Translations under genes and position numbers: made by a program
From: Pseudodesulfovibrio sp. 5S69
Lineage (GTDB): Bacteria; Desulfobacterota; Desulfovibrionia; Desulfovibrionales; Desulfovibrionaceae
NCBI RefSeq assembly: GCF_037094465.1
Contig: NZ_CP146609.1
Coordinates: 3,529,501-3,593,500, forward strand
Length of the DNA: 64,000 nucleotides
Direction: 5' to 3'
Part shown: piece by piece, positions 28,172 to 36,457 of the stretch
Layout: the number at the start of each line of letters is the position of its first letter
How positions within the stretch are numbered: position 1 is the stretch's first letter
The notes under the pieces: generated by a model
The model's database searches: none
The model's input: the letters and a program-made list of their open reading frames with translations, nothing else
What the model was told of the DNA's origin: nothing

Positions 28172-28705
28172 TTTTCGCTCCCTTTCTTTCTCGTTAATCC
28201 GACCTGTATTGTCGCGCGTCTCCGCGAGAGAGCCCAGCATTCTCTTCAGTTTTTTGGCCCAGCCGTCCCTTTTCCTCCTTTTTATCTTTGAGGGCGAGCG
28301 GATGAAGCAAATCGAATTGTCCCGGGGGGGGGGGACGAAATGGTCGGAACCACCTCTTTCGGCGCGGGAAAAGATTGTCTCGCGTTATACGCCAACGGTT
28401 TTCGTTTTACCGATCGCGATTTGTCCAAAGGGTGTCAGGAGAGTTCCTGACAATCTTTGAATCCTTTACTTGTTGCTTGCTGACAACACTTTCAGATCCT
28501 TGGATTGCGTGTTCGAAAAATGGCCGTTTTTTGCAAAAAACGACTATTTTTCACGAAATGGGCGCATTTGCCGAAACCGGACCGAAATACGGCTTTAGAT
28601 CCTATTGGGTCAAATTCGACCGATTCGCGGGAATCGCCCTTTCCTGGCGGTGTTGATATGAGAGGTGAAAAGGCCTGCCGAAACAGTCCTTGAAATCCGG
28701 TTGGG
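28172..28705. other. Non-coding region rich in inverted repeats
   Basis: This 534-bp stretch holds no convincing gene. It has a run of ten G residues near 28325, a hairpin GTCAGGA/TCCTGAC (28434-28440 with 28445-28451), a distant inverted repeat AAAGATTGTC/GACAATCTTT (28370-28379 with 28449-28458), and the large palindrome at 28515-28552. The clustering suggests a regulatory or replication-type site of the element. Confidence 0.55.
28515..28552. repeat. 38-bp interrupted palindrome
   Basis: The core CGTTTTTTGCAAAAAACG (28525-28542) is a perfect 18-bp palindrome. It is flanked at exactly 3 bp on each side by arms GAAAAAT (28515-28521) and ATTTTTC (28546-28552), which are also perfect complements. 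The stem is AT-rich and has no GC-rich base, so it is not a standard terminator. It could be an operator, a replication or transfer site, or a recombination site. Confidence 0.7.
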
Positions 28706-29452
28706 TTATTCTTTCCTGTTATCCAGCCACCCTTGGAGGATGGAACCAGGATCGGCCCACTTGTAATACGGCGTTATGTCGTTCGTGATATATCTCCGCC
28801 CCATGTGGGAGGCCGCGATTGCCGTGGTGTGGATCCCCGCAAACGGGTCCAGGATCGTGTCGCCCTTCCTGGTGAACGCATCAATGAGATAGTGCAACAC
28901 CTCAAGATGCTTTTGCGTGGGATGGAGGGCCTTGGTCTCGCCGGTCTTCGTCTCGTACATGGCCCGATGACGCCCTTGAGGAACACCCGTGACCTTGTAA
29001 TTCAGTTTCCCCTTTCTGCCTTTCCGAAACCACGAACCTTCGTTCGAAGCGTGAATCGCAAGCTCGAAAGCTTCCGCGAAATCTCCCAGGTTCCCCTTCT
29101 TCAATCCATCCGGGTTAGTCTTGGGCCAGGCGAATTTTCTGAGCTGCGTGAAATACTTGCCAAGCTCCCGGTACCAAGTGCCGAACTGCAAGTCCGACCC
29201 GAAAACAAGGACGTAGCCTTTGGGCTTGGTCACCCGCGCGAATTGATACGCCAACCAGTCGATATGAATATCCCGCCGGTCCCAGGCTTGGTTCCTGATA
29301 TTAATTTCGTAGGGTGGATCAGTGATGACCGCGTCCACGCAATGCGGGTCGAGACACTCCAGCAGAACATATGCGTCCGCCTGATAACGCCGCCCATATT
29401 CGTCGTCTTCCCATGGGCCTTGCCCATATATCGTGACCTTTGTTTCAGACAT
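28706..29452 (-). CDS. DNA methyltransferase (DPPY type), orphan
   Basis: This 248-residue protein is an amino-methyltransferase of the beta-like order: the catalytic DPPYEI motif comes early (after DAVITD) and the SAM-binding DPFAGIHTTAIAA motif comes near the C-terminus. The usual FxGxGT is altered to FAGIHT. It has HPTQKHLEVLHYLIDAF between them, typical of N6-adenine or N4-cytosine enzymes. No restriction endonuclease gene is adjacent, so it is an orphan, probably acting in regulation or protection of the element. Its ATG (29450-29452) overlaps the regulator's stop codon in a TGATG arrangement, so the two are translationally coupled. Confidence 0.88.
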   Translation of the reverse strand: MSETKVTIYGQGPWEDDEYGRRYQADAYVLLECLDPHCVDAVITDPPYEINIRNQAWDRRDIHIDWLAYQFARVTKPKGYVLVFGSDLQFGTWYRELGKYFTQLRKFAWPKTNPDGLKKGNLGDFAEAFELAIHASNEGSWFRKGRKGKLNYKVTGVPQGRHRAMYETKTGETKALHPTQKHLEVLHYLIDAFTRKGDTILDPFAGIHTTAIAASHMGRRYITNDITPYYKWADPGSILQGWLDNRKE

Positions 29453-29937
29453 CACTCAATATTCTCAATGGACGTCCATTCGACCGCCCGCTTTGACCAA
29501 GTGTTCTTGGGGAGAAAATCGCGGTTCGCGGCAAGAAATCCCCACATCTCGTCCAGGGCGTCCCTGCGCATGAGGGTTTCCAACTTTCGCTCCCGCTCAT
29601 GCCGGGTCTTCTCCTTCACGCCATGGCAACCTGCCGCAGCCTTTGTGAGTGGCTCGTCCAGTTTGAGGAGCATCAGGAATGTCTCGTAGACTTCGGGATG
29701 CATCGCGGCCAAGACAAGCCGTCCGAATGACACCGAGGAAATTCCGTACGCCTCGGCAAACGCCCCGATCTTGCCCACGGGAATCGGGCCCTTGCCCTTT
29801 TCCACCCGGCTCACAAAGTTCGAAGTGGTGTGCCCGAGCTTCCGGGCCACGCTTTCCTGGGTCAACCCTTTCCGTTTCCTGACCACCGACAAATATATCC
29901 CGACGTCATCCACCAATTTCTGCTGCGCACTTTTCAT
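29452..29937 (-). CDS. XRE-family helix-turn-helix regulator
   Basis: This protein of about 161 residues has an N-terminal HTH (LSVVRKRKGLTQESVARKLGHTTSNFVSRVEKGK) of the lambda-repressor type and a helical C-terminal half that ends in basic and aromatic residues. ATG 29937 has a G-rich upstream site (GGGGGG). It is coupled to the methyltransferase gene and is divergent from the excisionase-like gene. A perfect inverted repeat at 29990-30011, in its own upstream region, is the likely operator. It probably controls lysogeny-like maintenance of the element. Confidence 0.85.
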   Translation of the reverse strand: MKSAQQKLVDDVGIYLSVVRKRKGLTQESVARKLGHTTSNFVSRVEKGKGPIPVGKIGAFAEAYGISSVSFGRLVLAAMHPEVYETFLMLLKLDEPLTKAAAGCHGVKEKTRHERERKLETLMRRDALDEMWGFLAANRDFLPKNTWSKRAVEWTSIENIE

Positions 29938-30285
29938 CACGCCCCCCATTAAATCGACTAGACAATTTATTTTCAGAATCCAATCTCTCGGTCAAAAGGC
30001 GTGTTTTGACCGCCTCAACCACCAATTTTAGACAAAATCGCCTGAATTTTGATTCGCTCTCGATTTCTCTTTATTTATAACATGCTGATTCTTCATCATT
30101 TTTTCATTTTTTTCATTTTTCTCCTTTCAGGCCCCTGTTTTCGGTTTGACTTTTTATTTGCCCATGGTGTCAGACTTAAGGGTTGGCAGAAATATCCATG
30201 TTTTCACTTCAACCCAAGGGGAAATGGAACGGGTACGCGCGAGCGGTAGGAGGCTTTTACGTTTCGTTCCTACGGAGCCCTTGAA
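29938..30285. other. Divergent regulatory region of the element
   Basis: This 348-bp region lies between the XRE regulator and the excisionase-like gene. It contains the inverted repeat at 29990-30011 and two copies of TAGACAA (about 29959 and 30030), the second within ATTTTAGACAAAAT. Further right is a T-rich tract (about 30095-30125). I see no gene in it. Confidence 0.55.
29990..30011. promoter_or_regulatory. Inverted repeat, probable XRE operator
   Basis: GGTCAAAA (29990-29997) and TTTTGACC (30004-30011) are perfect complements with a 6-bp spacer. The 14-bp centre-to-centre layout is typical of a dimeric HTH binding site. It lies 53 bp upstream of the XRE start and in the shared region with the excisionase gene. 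Binding is inferred, not shown. Confidence 0.6.
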
Positions 30286-30489
30286 ATGTCCAATGCACCG
30301 ACGCTGCTCACTATCAACGAAGTCGCCTGCTTTCTGCGGGTTCACCGAGCGACTATTTCGCGCCTGATCGGGGCTGGCGCCTTGCCCCATCTCGCGGTAG
30401 GATCCCGCAAGCTTGTCCTGAAAGAGGACCTGCTGGCGTTCATTGACAACCGAAAACGCTTGGCGGCGAACAGTCCGAGGGAGGGATAG
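30286..30489 (+). CDS. Excisionase-like helix-turn-helix protein
   Basis: This 67-residue protein has LLTINEVACFLRVHRATISRLIGAGALPHLAVGSRKLVLKEDL, the winged-helix layout of MerR/excisionase-type DNA-binding proteins (HTH_17). A GGAG site lies 8 bp upstream. It is 3 bp from the integrase gene and should act as the recombination directionality factor or as a regulator of integrase. It is cotranscribed with the integrase. Confidence 0.85.
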   Translation: MSNAPTLLTINEVACFLRVHRATISRLIGAGALPHLAVGSRKLVLKEDLLAFIDNRKRLAANSPREG

Positions 30490-30492
30490 CCT

Positions 30493-31680
30493 GTGGCTAC
30501 CGTTACTATCGCGACGCGTTCGCTGAAGAAAGGCAAATCTTATGTTGTCCACTTCAAAGACCCGGAAACGGGCAAGAAAGTGTACTACAAAAGTTTTAGA
30601 AGGAAAGACAAGGCGCAGGAAGAAGTTAACCGACTTCGCACCCTGCTGGACAGCGGAACGCTGCCGAACAAGGACAGTCGGCAACCGAAGCAGCAGGCCC
30701 TGCCCTCTTTTGGGCAGGCGGCCCTGCTGTGCCAGACCGAATGGGATCGAAAGCTGGGGGAAGGCAAGATCGGCGAAGCAAGTCATGCTGGGTATGGCTA
30801 CCTGCTGACCCCAATCCTGAAGGAATGGAAGCACACCCTGTTGCTTGACCTCACCGAAGAAATCATCAGGGACTACCGTATCGGCATTGCCAAAAAAACG
30901 CGGGCAAAGCTGGTCGCCAAAGGCGAAAAGGGCGACAACTGCAACGTTCTTGCGAACCGGCGCCTGTTCGTCATCAAGCAGGTGTTCGCCCAGGCTGCAA
31001 AGCACGGCTTGATCGAAAAGGACATTGCGCGGGACATCCCCTCTCTGTCGGAAAAAGACAGTGAACGGAAGAACGCCCAGAAGCCGCTTGAGATTGAAGA
31101 ACTGCTTGCGGCGGCCCGTCAGCGTAGGGCGAAACATTACCTGCCCCTAGCGATCCTGCTGGCGGTTGAGCACGGATGCAGCACACAAGAAGTCCTCAGT
31201 CTCAAGTGGGCCGATGTGGACCTTGCGGAAAACCACATCACGTTCCACCGAACCAAAAACGGGGTGACCCGAACCCACAGGATCATGCCCCGTACCCATG
31301 AAGCTATCGCGGCTCGGTTGGAGCACCTGACGCGGTACCGGGAAAAACGCGCCGTGAGGGCCAAGGGGGACTTCGTGGTCGGCAACATGGACGGAACGCC
31401 ATTCAAGTCGCTCAAGACGGCCTGGAAGGGACTATGCATCGACCACGATTTCGATGACCTTCACTTCCACGATCACCGCCACACCTATTGCACGAATATG
31501 CTGAAGGCAGGCTGCACGCTCAAGGAAACCAGCGTGATGATCGGCCACAAGACCCTGCGTATGACGGACCGGTACAGCCACCTTGAAGGCGTGCTGGAAG
31601 ACGGTCCTCAGGATCGCTTGGCCGCCCGCTATGCCATGACCGGCACGGACAATACGCCGTCGGAAGCGGCGGACACATAG
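30493..31680 (+). CDS. Tyrosine-type site-specific integrase with substituted Arg
   Basis: This 395-residue protein has an N-terminal arm-binding-type region, a core-binding helical region and a catalytic domain. The catalytic K255 (RTKNG), H326-R329 (HDHRH), H352 (IGHKTL) and nucleophile Y361 (RYSHL) are all present. The first catalytic arginine, expected in a TGxRxxE context, is replaced: the sequence reads HGCSTQE with Ser at 230. The GTG start has GGAGGG upstream. It stops 78 bp from tRNA-Ala(GGC), which is its likely attachment site. Whether the substitution abolishes activity is not clear, since some integrase branches vary here. Confidence 0.9.
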   Translation: MATVTIATRSLKKGKSYVVHFKDPETGKKVYYKSFRRKDKAQEEVNRLRTLLDSGTLPNKDSRQPKQQALPSFGQAALLCQTEWDRKLGEGKIGEASHAGYGYLLTPILKEWKHTLLLDLTEEIIRDYRIGIAKKTRAKLVAKGEKGDNCNVLANRRLFVIKQVFAQAAKHGLIEKDIARDIPSLSEKDSERKNAQKPLEIEELLAAARQRRAKHYLPLAILLAVEHGCSTQEVLSLKWADVDLAENHITFHRTKNGVTRTHRIMPRTHEAIAARLEHLTRYREKRAVRAKGDFVVGNMDGTPFKSLKTAWKGLCIDHDFDDLHFHDHRHTYCTNMLKAGCTLKETSVMIGHKTLRMTDRYSHLEGVLEDGPQDRLAARYAMTGTDNTPSEAADT

Positions 31681-31717
31681 CGGACATATTCCTGAAATCC
31701 GCAACAGGGTACGAAAA

Positions 31718-31747
31718 AAGGGTTCCAAGTATTCACTTGAAACCCTT
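31718..31747 (+). terminator. Terminator after integrase
   Basis: AAGGGTTCCAAGT (31718-31730) pairs with ACTTGAAACCCTT (31735-31747) with one mismatch, around a 4-nt loop, followed by AATTTT. It separates the integrase from the convergent tRNA gene. Confidence 0.8.
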
Positions 31748-31757
31748 AATTTTCGTG

Positions 31758-31833
<76 letters not shown>

Positions 31834-31851
31834 ACGTCGTTGGGAAAGCCA

Positions 31852-31880
31852 ACTTGTCCCAAGGGGACGGTTTTTGTCAA
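31852..31880 (-). promoter_or_regulatory. Probable sigma-70 promoter of tRNA-Ala
   Basis: On the minus strand TTGACA (31880-31875) is followed after 17 bp by ACAAGT (31857-31852), a weak -10 box. The tRNA 5' end lies 19 bp further. A perfect -35 with correct spacing makes the call reasonable. Confidence 0.6.
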
Positions 31881-31928
31881 CAGAAAATGCGAACAAATTT
31901 CACCGGGTCCGGGCGCTTTTTTACCCGG

Positions 31929-32750
31929 CTAGAAATCCGCCCGACGGATGACGCAGCCCGGCCGCTGGACCGTGCGGTGGTATTTGACCGCGGGCCTGCC
32001 GAAGGACATGGCGCAGGCCAGGAGGTGATCCTCCGGGATGCCCAGCCGGGTCCGGAACTGCGGCACGATGCCGGTGAGCAGGGCGCGGGCGATGCCGTTC
32101 CAGACCGTGCCCAGGCCGTGGCTGTTGGCCAGCAGTTCGAAATAGCTCATGGCGATATGGCAGTCTGCCATGGGTGCGAACGAGTCCTCCGGGGCCGAGG
32201 CCACCAGCAGGTGCGGGGCGTTGCGGAAGAGGATGTCCGTGCCGTCCTCGCAGCCGCGCACGTAGTCGGCCATGCGCTCCCAGCCCGCCGGGAAGCCCTC
32301 CCCGTGCAGCATTCTCAGGGCCTCGGCGGTGACCTCGGCGCGCAGCCGGTCCATCACGGCCGGATCATCCACCACCGTCAGGGTGACCGGATGGCGGTTC
32401 ACGGCCGTGGGCGCGTGGGAGACGACCTCCAGCAGATGGCGGATCAGAACCGGATCCACACCCTCTTTCCTGTAGCGTCGGGTGGAGCGGCGGCCCATGA
32501 TCAGGGTCTCCATCTTGGCCGGGTCCGGGAACATGCCCTTGAGCGGCAGGCTGTCGGCCGGGTCCTTGCCGAAGACGCTCACCGCGCCGGGCTTGCACAC
32601 GGCCAGGCAGTGCTGGCACTCGATGCACCGGGCCTCGTTTTCGGGCCGGACCACGGGCAGGCCGTCCATCTCGATGACGCCCCACAGGCAATCCTTCGCG
32701 CATTCCCCGCAGCGGGTACACTTGTCCGCATCCACCGTGAAATTCAGCAT
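31929..32750 (-). CDS. Ferredoxin-nitroreductase fusion
   Basis: This 273-residue protein joins an N-terminal 2[4Fe-4S] ferredoxin domain (CTRCGECAKDC at 11-21 and CIECQHCLAVC near 42-52) to a nitroreductase domain starting at MGRRSTRRYRKEGVDP, which binds FMN through its Arg-rich first helix. HAPTAVNRHPVTL and HGLGTVWNGI are typical family positions. Such fusions are common in anaerobes and probably reduce an organic acceptor with electrons from ferredoxin. AAGGATC lies before ATG 32750. It is divergent from the SH3-protein operon and lies right of the tRNA, so it is probably core chromosome. Confidence 0.9.
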   Translation of the reverse strand: MLNFTVDADKCTRCGECAKDCLWGVIEMDGLPVVRPENEARCIECQHCLAVCKPGAVSVFGKDPADSLPLKGMFPDPAKMETLIMGRRSTRRYRKEGVDPVLIRHLLEVVSHAPTAVNRHPVTLTVVDDPAVMDRLRAEVTAEALRMLHGEGFPAGWERMADYVRGCEDGTDILFRNAPHLLVASAPEDSFAPMADCHIAMSYFELLANSHGLGTVWNGIARALLTGIVPQFRTRLGIPEDHLLACAMSFGRPAVKYHRTVQRPGCVIRRADF

Positions 32751-32971
32751 GATCCTTACTCCCTGTCAGGTTGATTTCGTCCAGTATAGCAGGCCCGGCC
32801 GAAAACGGAAGCAGGCACTTTCCCGTGCGGCGGTTCCGCGGAGGTAGGAATCATGCGTTTCCACCCGGTTGCAGCCGGCCACAGGGTATCGAGCATGTTC
32901 ACAAATACGCGGCTTTGGTATAGAGACAAGTATTCTGCGTCAATCCGTGACGCCTGTTTCAAGGAGGGTAC

Positions 32972-33454
32972 ATGCAACGCACGATGAAGAAACTGCCGCT
33001 CGCAGCGGCCCTGGTGGTCCTGGCCGCCGGCCTGGCCTGGGCATCACAGCTCATGAGCGTCCAGGTACGCACCGGGCAGCTCCGGGACAAGCCGGGCTTC
33101 TTGAGCAAGGTGGTCGGCGAGTTGGAATACGGCGACCGGGTCGATCTGACGGTCGAAAAAGGCGACTGGCGGCAGGTCAAATCCCTGGGCGACGGCCGCT
33201 CCGGCTGGATGCACTTCTCCGCCCTGACCGAGCGGGAGATCGTCCTTCACCCCACCGACAAGGACGTGCAGGCCGCCGCCGGTTCGGACGAACTGGCCCT
33301 GGCGGGCAAGGGGTTCAACAAGCAGGTGGAGGACCGGTACAAGCGGCAGGCCCGGCTCGACTACGCCCGGGTGGATGAGATGGAGAAAATCGTGGTCCCG
33401 CAGAAGTCCATCCGGCAATTCATCCTGGCGGGGCGCCTGGGAGGTGCCCAATGA
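32972..33454 (+). CDS. Exported bacterial SH3-domain protein
   Basis: This 160-residue protein has a signal peptide (KLPLAAALVVLAAGLAWA) and an SH3b-like domain: MSVQVRTGQLRDKPGFLSKVVGELEYGDRVDLTVEKGDWRQVKS and WMHFSALTE. Such domains often bind peptidoglycan or other cell-wall ligands in the periplasm. A helical, charged tail follows. AAGGAGGG lies before the ATG. The stop overlaps the next gene's start by 4 bp (ATGA), so it is coupled to the M48 protease. The three genes 32972-36457 form one operon. Confidence 0.88.
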   Translation: MQRTMKKLPLAAALVVLAAGLAWASQLMSVQVRTGQLRDKPGFLSKVVGELEYGDRVDLTVEKGDWRQVKSLGDGRSGWMHFSALTEREIVLHPTDKDVQAAAGSDELALAGKGFNKQVEDRYKRQARLDYARVDEMEKIVVPQKSIRQFILAGRLGGAQ

Positions 33455-34350
33455 GACGCAGGCGCTTCCTGAAGACCCTGGCCATGACCGCGCCGCTCCT
33501 CCTCTCCCCCCTGGCGCCCAAGGCCTTTGCCGGGCTGTTCGACGAACTGACCGACGTCCTGCCCGACGAAGTCGCCTCCATGCTCGAGAGCGGCAAGAAG
33601 CTCATCTCCGGATTCGAGGACATCACCCCGGAACAGGAGCACTACATCGGCCGCTCCGTGGCCGCCGTGATCCTGTCCAAGTACCCTTGCTGCAACCACC
33701 GCAACGGGCAGCGGTACGTCAACGTCATGGGCCAGGCCCTGGCCCAGGCCTCGGACCGGCCCGAGACCTTCGGCGGCTATCATTTCCTGATCCTGGACTC
33801 CGATGAGATCAACGCCCTGTCCGCGCCCGGCGGGTTCGTGTTCGTGACCAAGGGGCTGCTCGGCTGCTGCCGATCCGAGGACGCCATGGCCTCGGTGCTG
33901 GCCCACGAGATCGGCCACGTGCAGCGCAAGCACGGGCTCCAGGCCATCCAGAAGTCGCGCATCACCGGAGGTGCCACGGCCCTGGCCCTGACCGGCACCG
34001 CCACCCTGTCCGGGGGCACGCTCAAGGAAGTGACCCAGACCTTCGACGACTCCATCCAGGACATCACCACGACCATGATCGACAGCGGGTACTCGCGCAC
34101 CTTCGAGAAAGAGGCCGACCACGACGCGGTGGTCATCCTACAGCGCATGGGCTACGACCCCAACGCCATAGTGGACATGCTCAACGTCATGCGCACACGC
34201 TTCACCCCGCAGAGCAAGGGGTTCGCCCGGACCCACCCCTCGCCCAAGGAACGGATCAACAACGTCCTGGCCACGATCGGCACCTATCACCGGCCCGCGG
34301 CCGTCAAGCCGCGTAACGACCGGTTCGCGAGCATGACCAAGGGGCTGTAG
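33451..34350 (+). CDS. M48-family metalloprotease, exported
   Basis: This 299-residue protein begins MRRRRFLKTLAMTAP, a twin-arginine-type signal (RRxFLK), and has the zinc-binding HEIGH motif near residue 152 with a third-ligand candidate in KEADHDAV. The order matches periplasmic M48 peptidases related to BepA/YfgC and LoiP. It would process or degrade misfolded envelope proteins. It overlaps the SH3-protein gene by 4 bp. Several cysteine pairs (CCNHRNG, LLGCCRSED) may form disulfides. Confidence 0.9.
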   Translation: MRRRRFLKTLAMTAPLLLSPLAPKAFAGLFDELTDVLPDEVASMLESGKKLISGFEDITPEQEHYIGRSVAAVILSKYPCCNHRNGQRYVNVMGQALAQASDRPETFGGYHFLILDSDEINALSAPGGFVFVTKGLLGCCRSEDAMASVLAHEIGHVQRKHGLQAIQKSRITGGATALALTGTATLSGGTLKEVTQTFDDSIQDITTTMIDSGYSRTFEKEADHDAVVILQRMGYDPNAIVDMLNVMRTRFTPQSKGFARTHPSPKERINNVLATIGTYHRPAAVKPRNDRFASMTKGL

Positions 34351-34351
34351 G

Positions 34352-36457
34352 GTGTCCCGGCGGCTGAAAGAGGCCCTGGCCGGACTGGCCGTCGGGCTCC
34401 TCGGAGCGTTTCTGGCCCTGGGGGCGCAACGCCTGGGCTGGCTCGACGTCCCGGAGAACCTGACCTACGACCTCCGTGTACGGGCCCTGGCCGAACCCGG
34501 CGCGGCCACGGACCGCATCCGCCTGATCCTGCTCGACCAGAAATCCCTGGACTGGGCCAGAGAGTCCTTCGGGCTCGCCTGGCCCTGGCCCAGACAGGCC
34601 TATGCGCCCATGGTCGATTTCTGCAAACGCGCCGGCGCGGCCTCCCTGTCCTTCGACGTGGTCTTCACCGAGCCGTCGGTCTACGGGGTGGACGACGACC
34701 GGGCCCTGGCAGAAAACCTCCGCGCCATGGGCCGGGCCGTGCTCGCGGCAGATTTCGCCCGGTCGGACGCGACGAGCGAAACCTGGCCCGCGTACGTGCC
34801 CGAACCGGTCTTCGCGATCAGCGGCGACGGCCCCCTGCGGGGGGCAAGGGCAGCCGCCTTCCCTATCCCGGACCTTGCGGACGGCGCGACGGGCGTGGGC
34901 AACGTCAACGTCTCGCCCGATGCGGACAACGTCTACCGACGCTTCCCCCTGCTCCTGAAATTTCACGGCCGATACGTGCCTTCGCTGCCCCTGGCCGCGT
35001 ACATGGCCGAAAGCCCCGAGCCGGTGGTCCTGGCTCCGAGCATGCTGACGGTGGGCACAACGCGGGTGCCGCTCACGCCCGGCGGCGATGCCATCCTCAA
35101 CTACCGGGGCCGGGGTGCGTTCACTGCCTTCGGCGCGGCCGCAATCATGGAAAGCGGCATGCGCCTGGCCGAGGGCGGGCGGCCGGTGGTCGACCCTGCG
35201 GCCCTCAAGGGGAAACACGTGCTCTTCGGCTTCTCGGCCACCGGACTGCTCGACCTGCGCTCCACGCCCATGGGCGGGGTCTCGCCCGGCGTACTGGTCA
35301 ACGCCACGGCCCTGGACAACCTGCTCTCCGGCGACTTCCTGCGCCCGGTCCCGCCGTGGTCGGACGCGGCGGCCACCCTGCTCCTGGCCGTACTCGGCGG
35401 ACTGGGCGTAACGCTGCTGTCCAGCCTGTGGGCCGCGCTGGCGGTTTCGGCGGGGACCCTGGCCGCGCCCGTGGCCCTGAGTTCGATCCTGTACATCCAG
35501 GGCATCCGCTCGGGCATGGCCGCGCCGCTGGCCGGGTGTCTCGTAGCCCTGTTCCTGGCCGGAACCTGGAAATACGCCACCGAGGGACGCCGCAAACGGT
35601 TCATCAAATCCGCCTTCAAGCAGTATCTCAGCCCCAAGGTCATCGACCAGCTTCTGCAACATCCGGAGCGTCTCGCTCTCGGCGGCGAACGCCGGGAGCT
35701 GACCATCTTCTTCTCGGACCTCCAGGGGTTCACCGCCATCTCCGAAGGACTGAGTCCCGAGGCCCTGACCGGGATGCTCAACGACTACCTTTCGGCCATG
35801 ACGGACATAATACATTATTATGAAGGAACCGTGGACAAGTACGAGGGCGATGCCATCATCGCCTTCTGGAACGCCCCAGTGGACCAGCCCGGCCACGCCC
35901 TGCTCGCCGTCAGGGCCGCCCTGGCCTGCCAGGCGAAACTGGCCGATATGCGCCCGGCCCTGAGGGAGCGCATCGGCGCGGACATGTTCATGCGCATCGG
36001 ACTGAACACCGGCCCGGCCGTGGTCGGCAACCTCGGCTCCAGGGAGCGCTTCGACTACACCATGCTCGGAGACGCCGTGAACCTGGCCGCCCGGTTGGAA
36101 TCCCTCAACAAGCAGTTCGGCACCTGCACCATGGTCTCCCAGGCCACCCTGGACCGGCTCGGCGGGGAAATCCCGGCCCGCAAGCTTTCCCGCCTCCGCG
36201 TGGTGGGCAAGAAGAAGGCCGTCACCGTGTACGAGCCCATGTCCGCCGAGGAGCACCGGGCGCGGCGGGACGATCTGTCCGTGTTCGCCCGTGGGCTCGC
36301 CCTGTTCCAATCGGGCAACTTCACCGCTGCCGCCACCCTCTTCGAGTCCATAGCCCACCGCGACCCGGCCGCCGGGAAATACGCGGCCAAGTGTTCGGAG
36401 TTGGCCGCCGCCCCGCCCTCGCAATGGGACGGCGTCTGGACCATGACCAGCAAATAG
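34352..36457 (+). CDS. CHASE2-domain adenylate/guanylate cyclase
   Basis: This 701-residue protein has an N-terminal helix, an extracytoplasmic CHASE2 sensor (about 25-330, with LTYDLRVRALAEPGAATDRI and RQAYAPMVDFCKRAGAASLSFD), about three membrane helices (340-420) and a class III cyclase domain. The cyclase has both metal aspartates (ELTIFFSDLQGFTAISEGL and GTVDKYEGDAIIAFWNAP) and GDAVNLAARLES. It should make cAMP in response to an envelope signal. The GTG start is 1 bp past the protease stop. Operon context with a protease and SH3 protein suggests envelope-stress sensing, which is inference. Confidence 0.92.
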   Translation: MSRRLKEALAGLAVGLLGAFLALGAQRLGWLDVPENLTYDLRVRALAEPGAATDRIRLILLDQKSLDWARESFGLAWPWPRQAYAPMVDFCKRAGAASLSFDVVFTEPSVYGVDDDRALAENLRAMGRAVLAADFARSDATSETWPAYVPEPVFAISGDGPLRGARAAAFPIPDLADGATGVGNVNVSPDADNVYRRFPLLLKFHGRYVPSLPLAAYMAESPEPVVLAPSMLTVGTTRVPLTPGGDAILNYRGRGAFTAFGAAAIMESGMRLAEGGRPVVDPAALKGKHVLFGFSATGLLDLRSTPMGGVSPGVLVNATALDNLLSGDFLRPVPPWSDAAATLLLAVLGGLGVTLLSSLWAALAVSAGTLAAPVALSSILYIQGIRSGMAAPLAGCLVALFLAGTWKYATEGRRKRFIKSAFKQYLSPKVIDQLLQHPERLALGGERRELTIFFSDLQGFTAISEGLSPEALTGMLNDYLSAMTDIIHYYEGTVDKYEGDAIIAFWNAPVDQPGHALLAVRAALACQAKLADMRPALRERIGADMFMRIGLNTGPAVVGNLGSRERFDYTMLGDAVNLAARLESLNKQFGTCTMVSQATLDRLGGEIPARKLSRLRVVGKKKAVTVYEPMSAEEHRARRDDLSVFARGLALFQSGNFTAAATLFESIAHRDPAAGKYAAKCSELAAAPPSQWDGVWTMTSK

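Larger units (their letters stand above)
23891..31757. mobile_element. Integrative element beside tRNA-Ala(GGC)
   Basis: The right end is well placed: a tyrosine integrase stops 78 bp from the 3' end of a tRNA-Ala gene, the usual layout after site-specific integration. Between this and the polysaccharide locus lie an excisionase-like protein, an XRE regulator, an orphan DNA methyltransferase, unrecognised small genes and a damaged NTPase. I looked for a second copy of the tRNA 3' end to mark the left boundary and did not find one by eye, so the left coordinate is a guess. No capsid, tail, terminase, relaxase or conjugation genes are visible, so it is a remnant or a satellite-like island. Confidence 0.55.

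Noticed and set aside
23845..31757. Second copy of the tRNA-Ala 3' end as the left attachment site
   Set aside because: I looked for the T-arm and acceptor sequence through the island and the polysaccharide locus and did not find it by eye. A dot-plot of 31758-31833 against the window and flanks would settle this.
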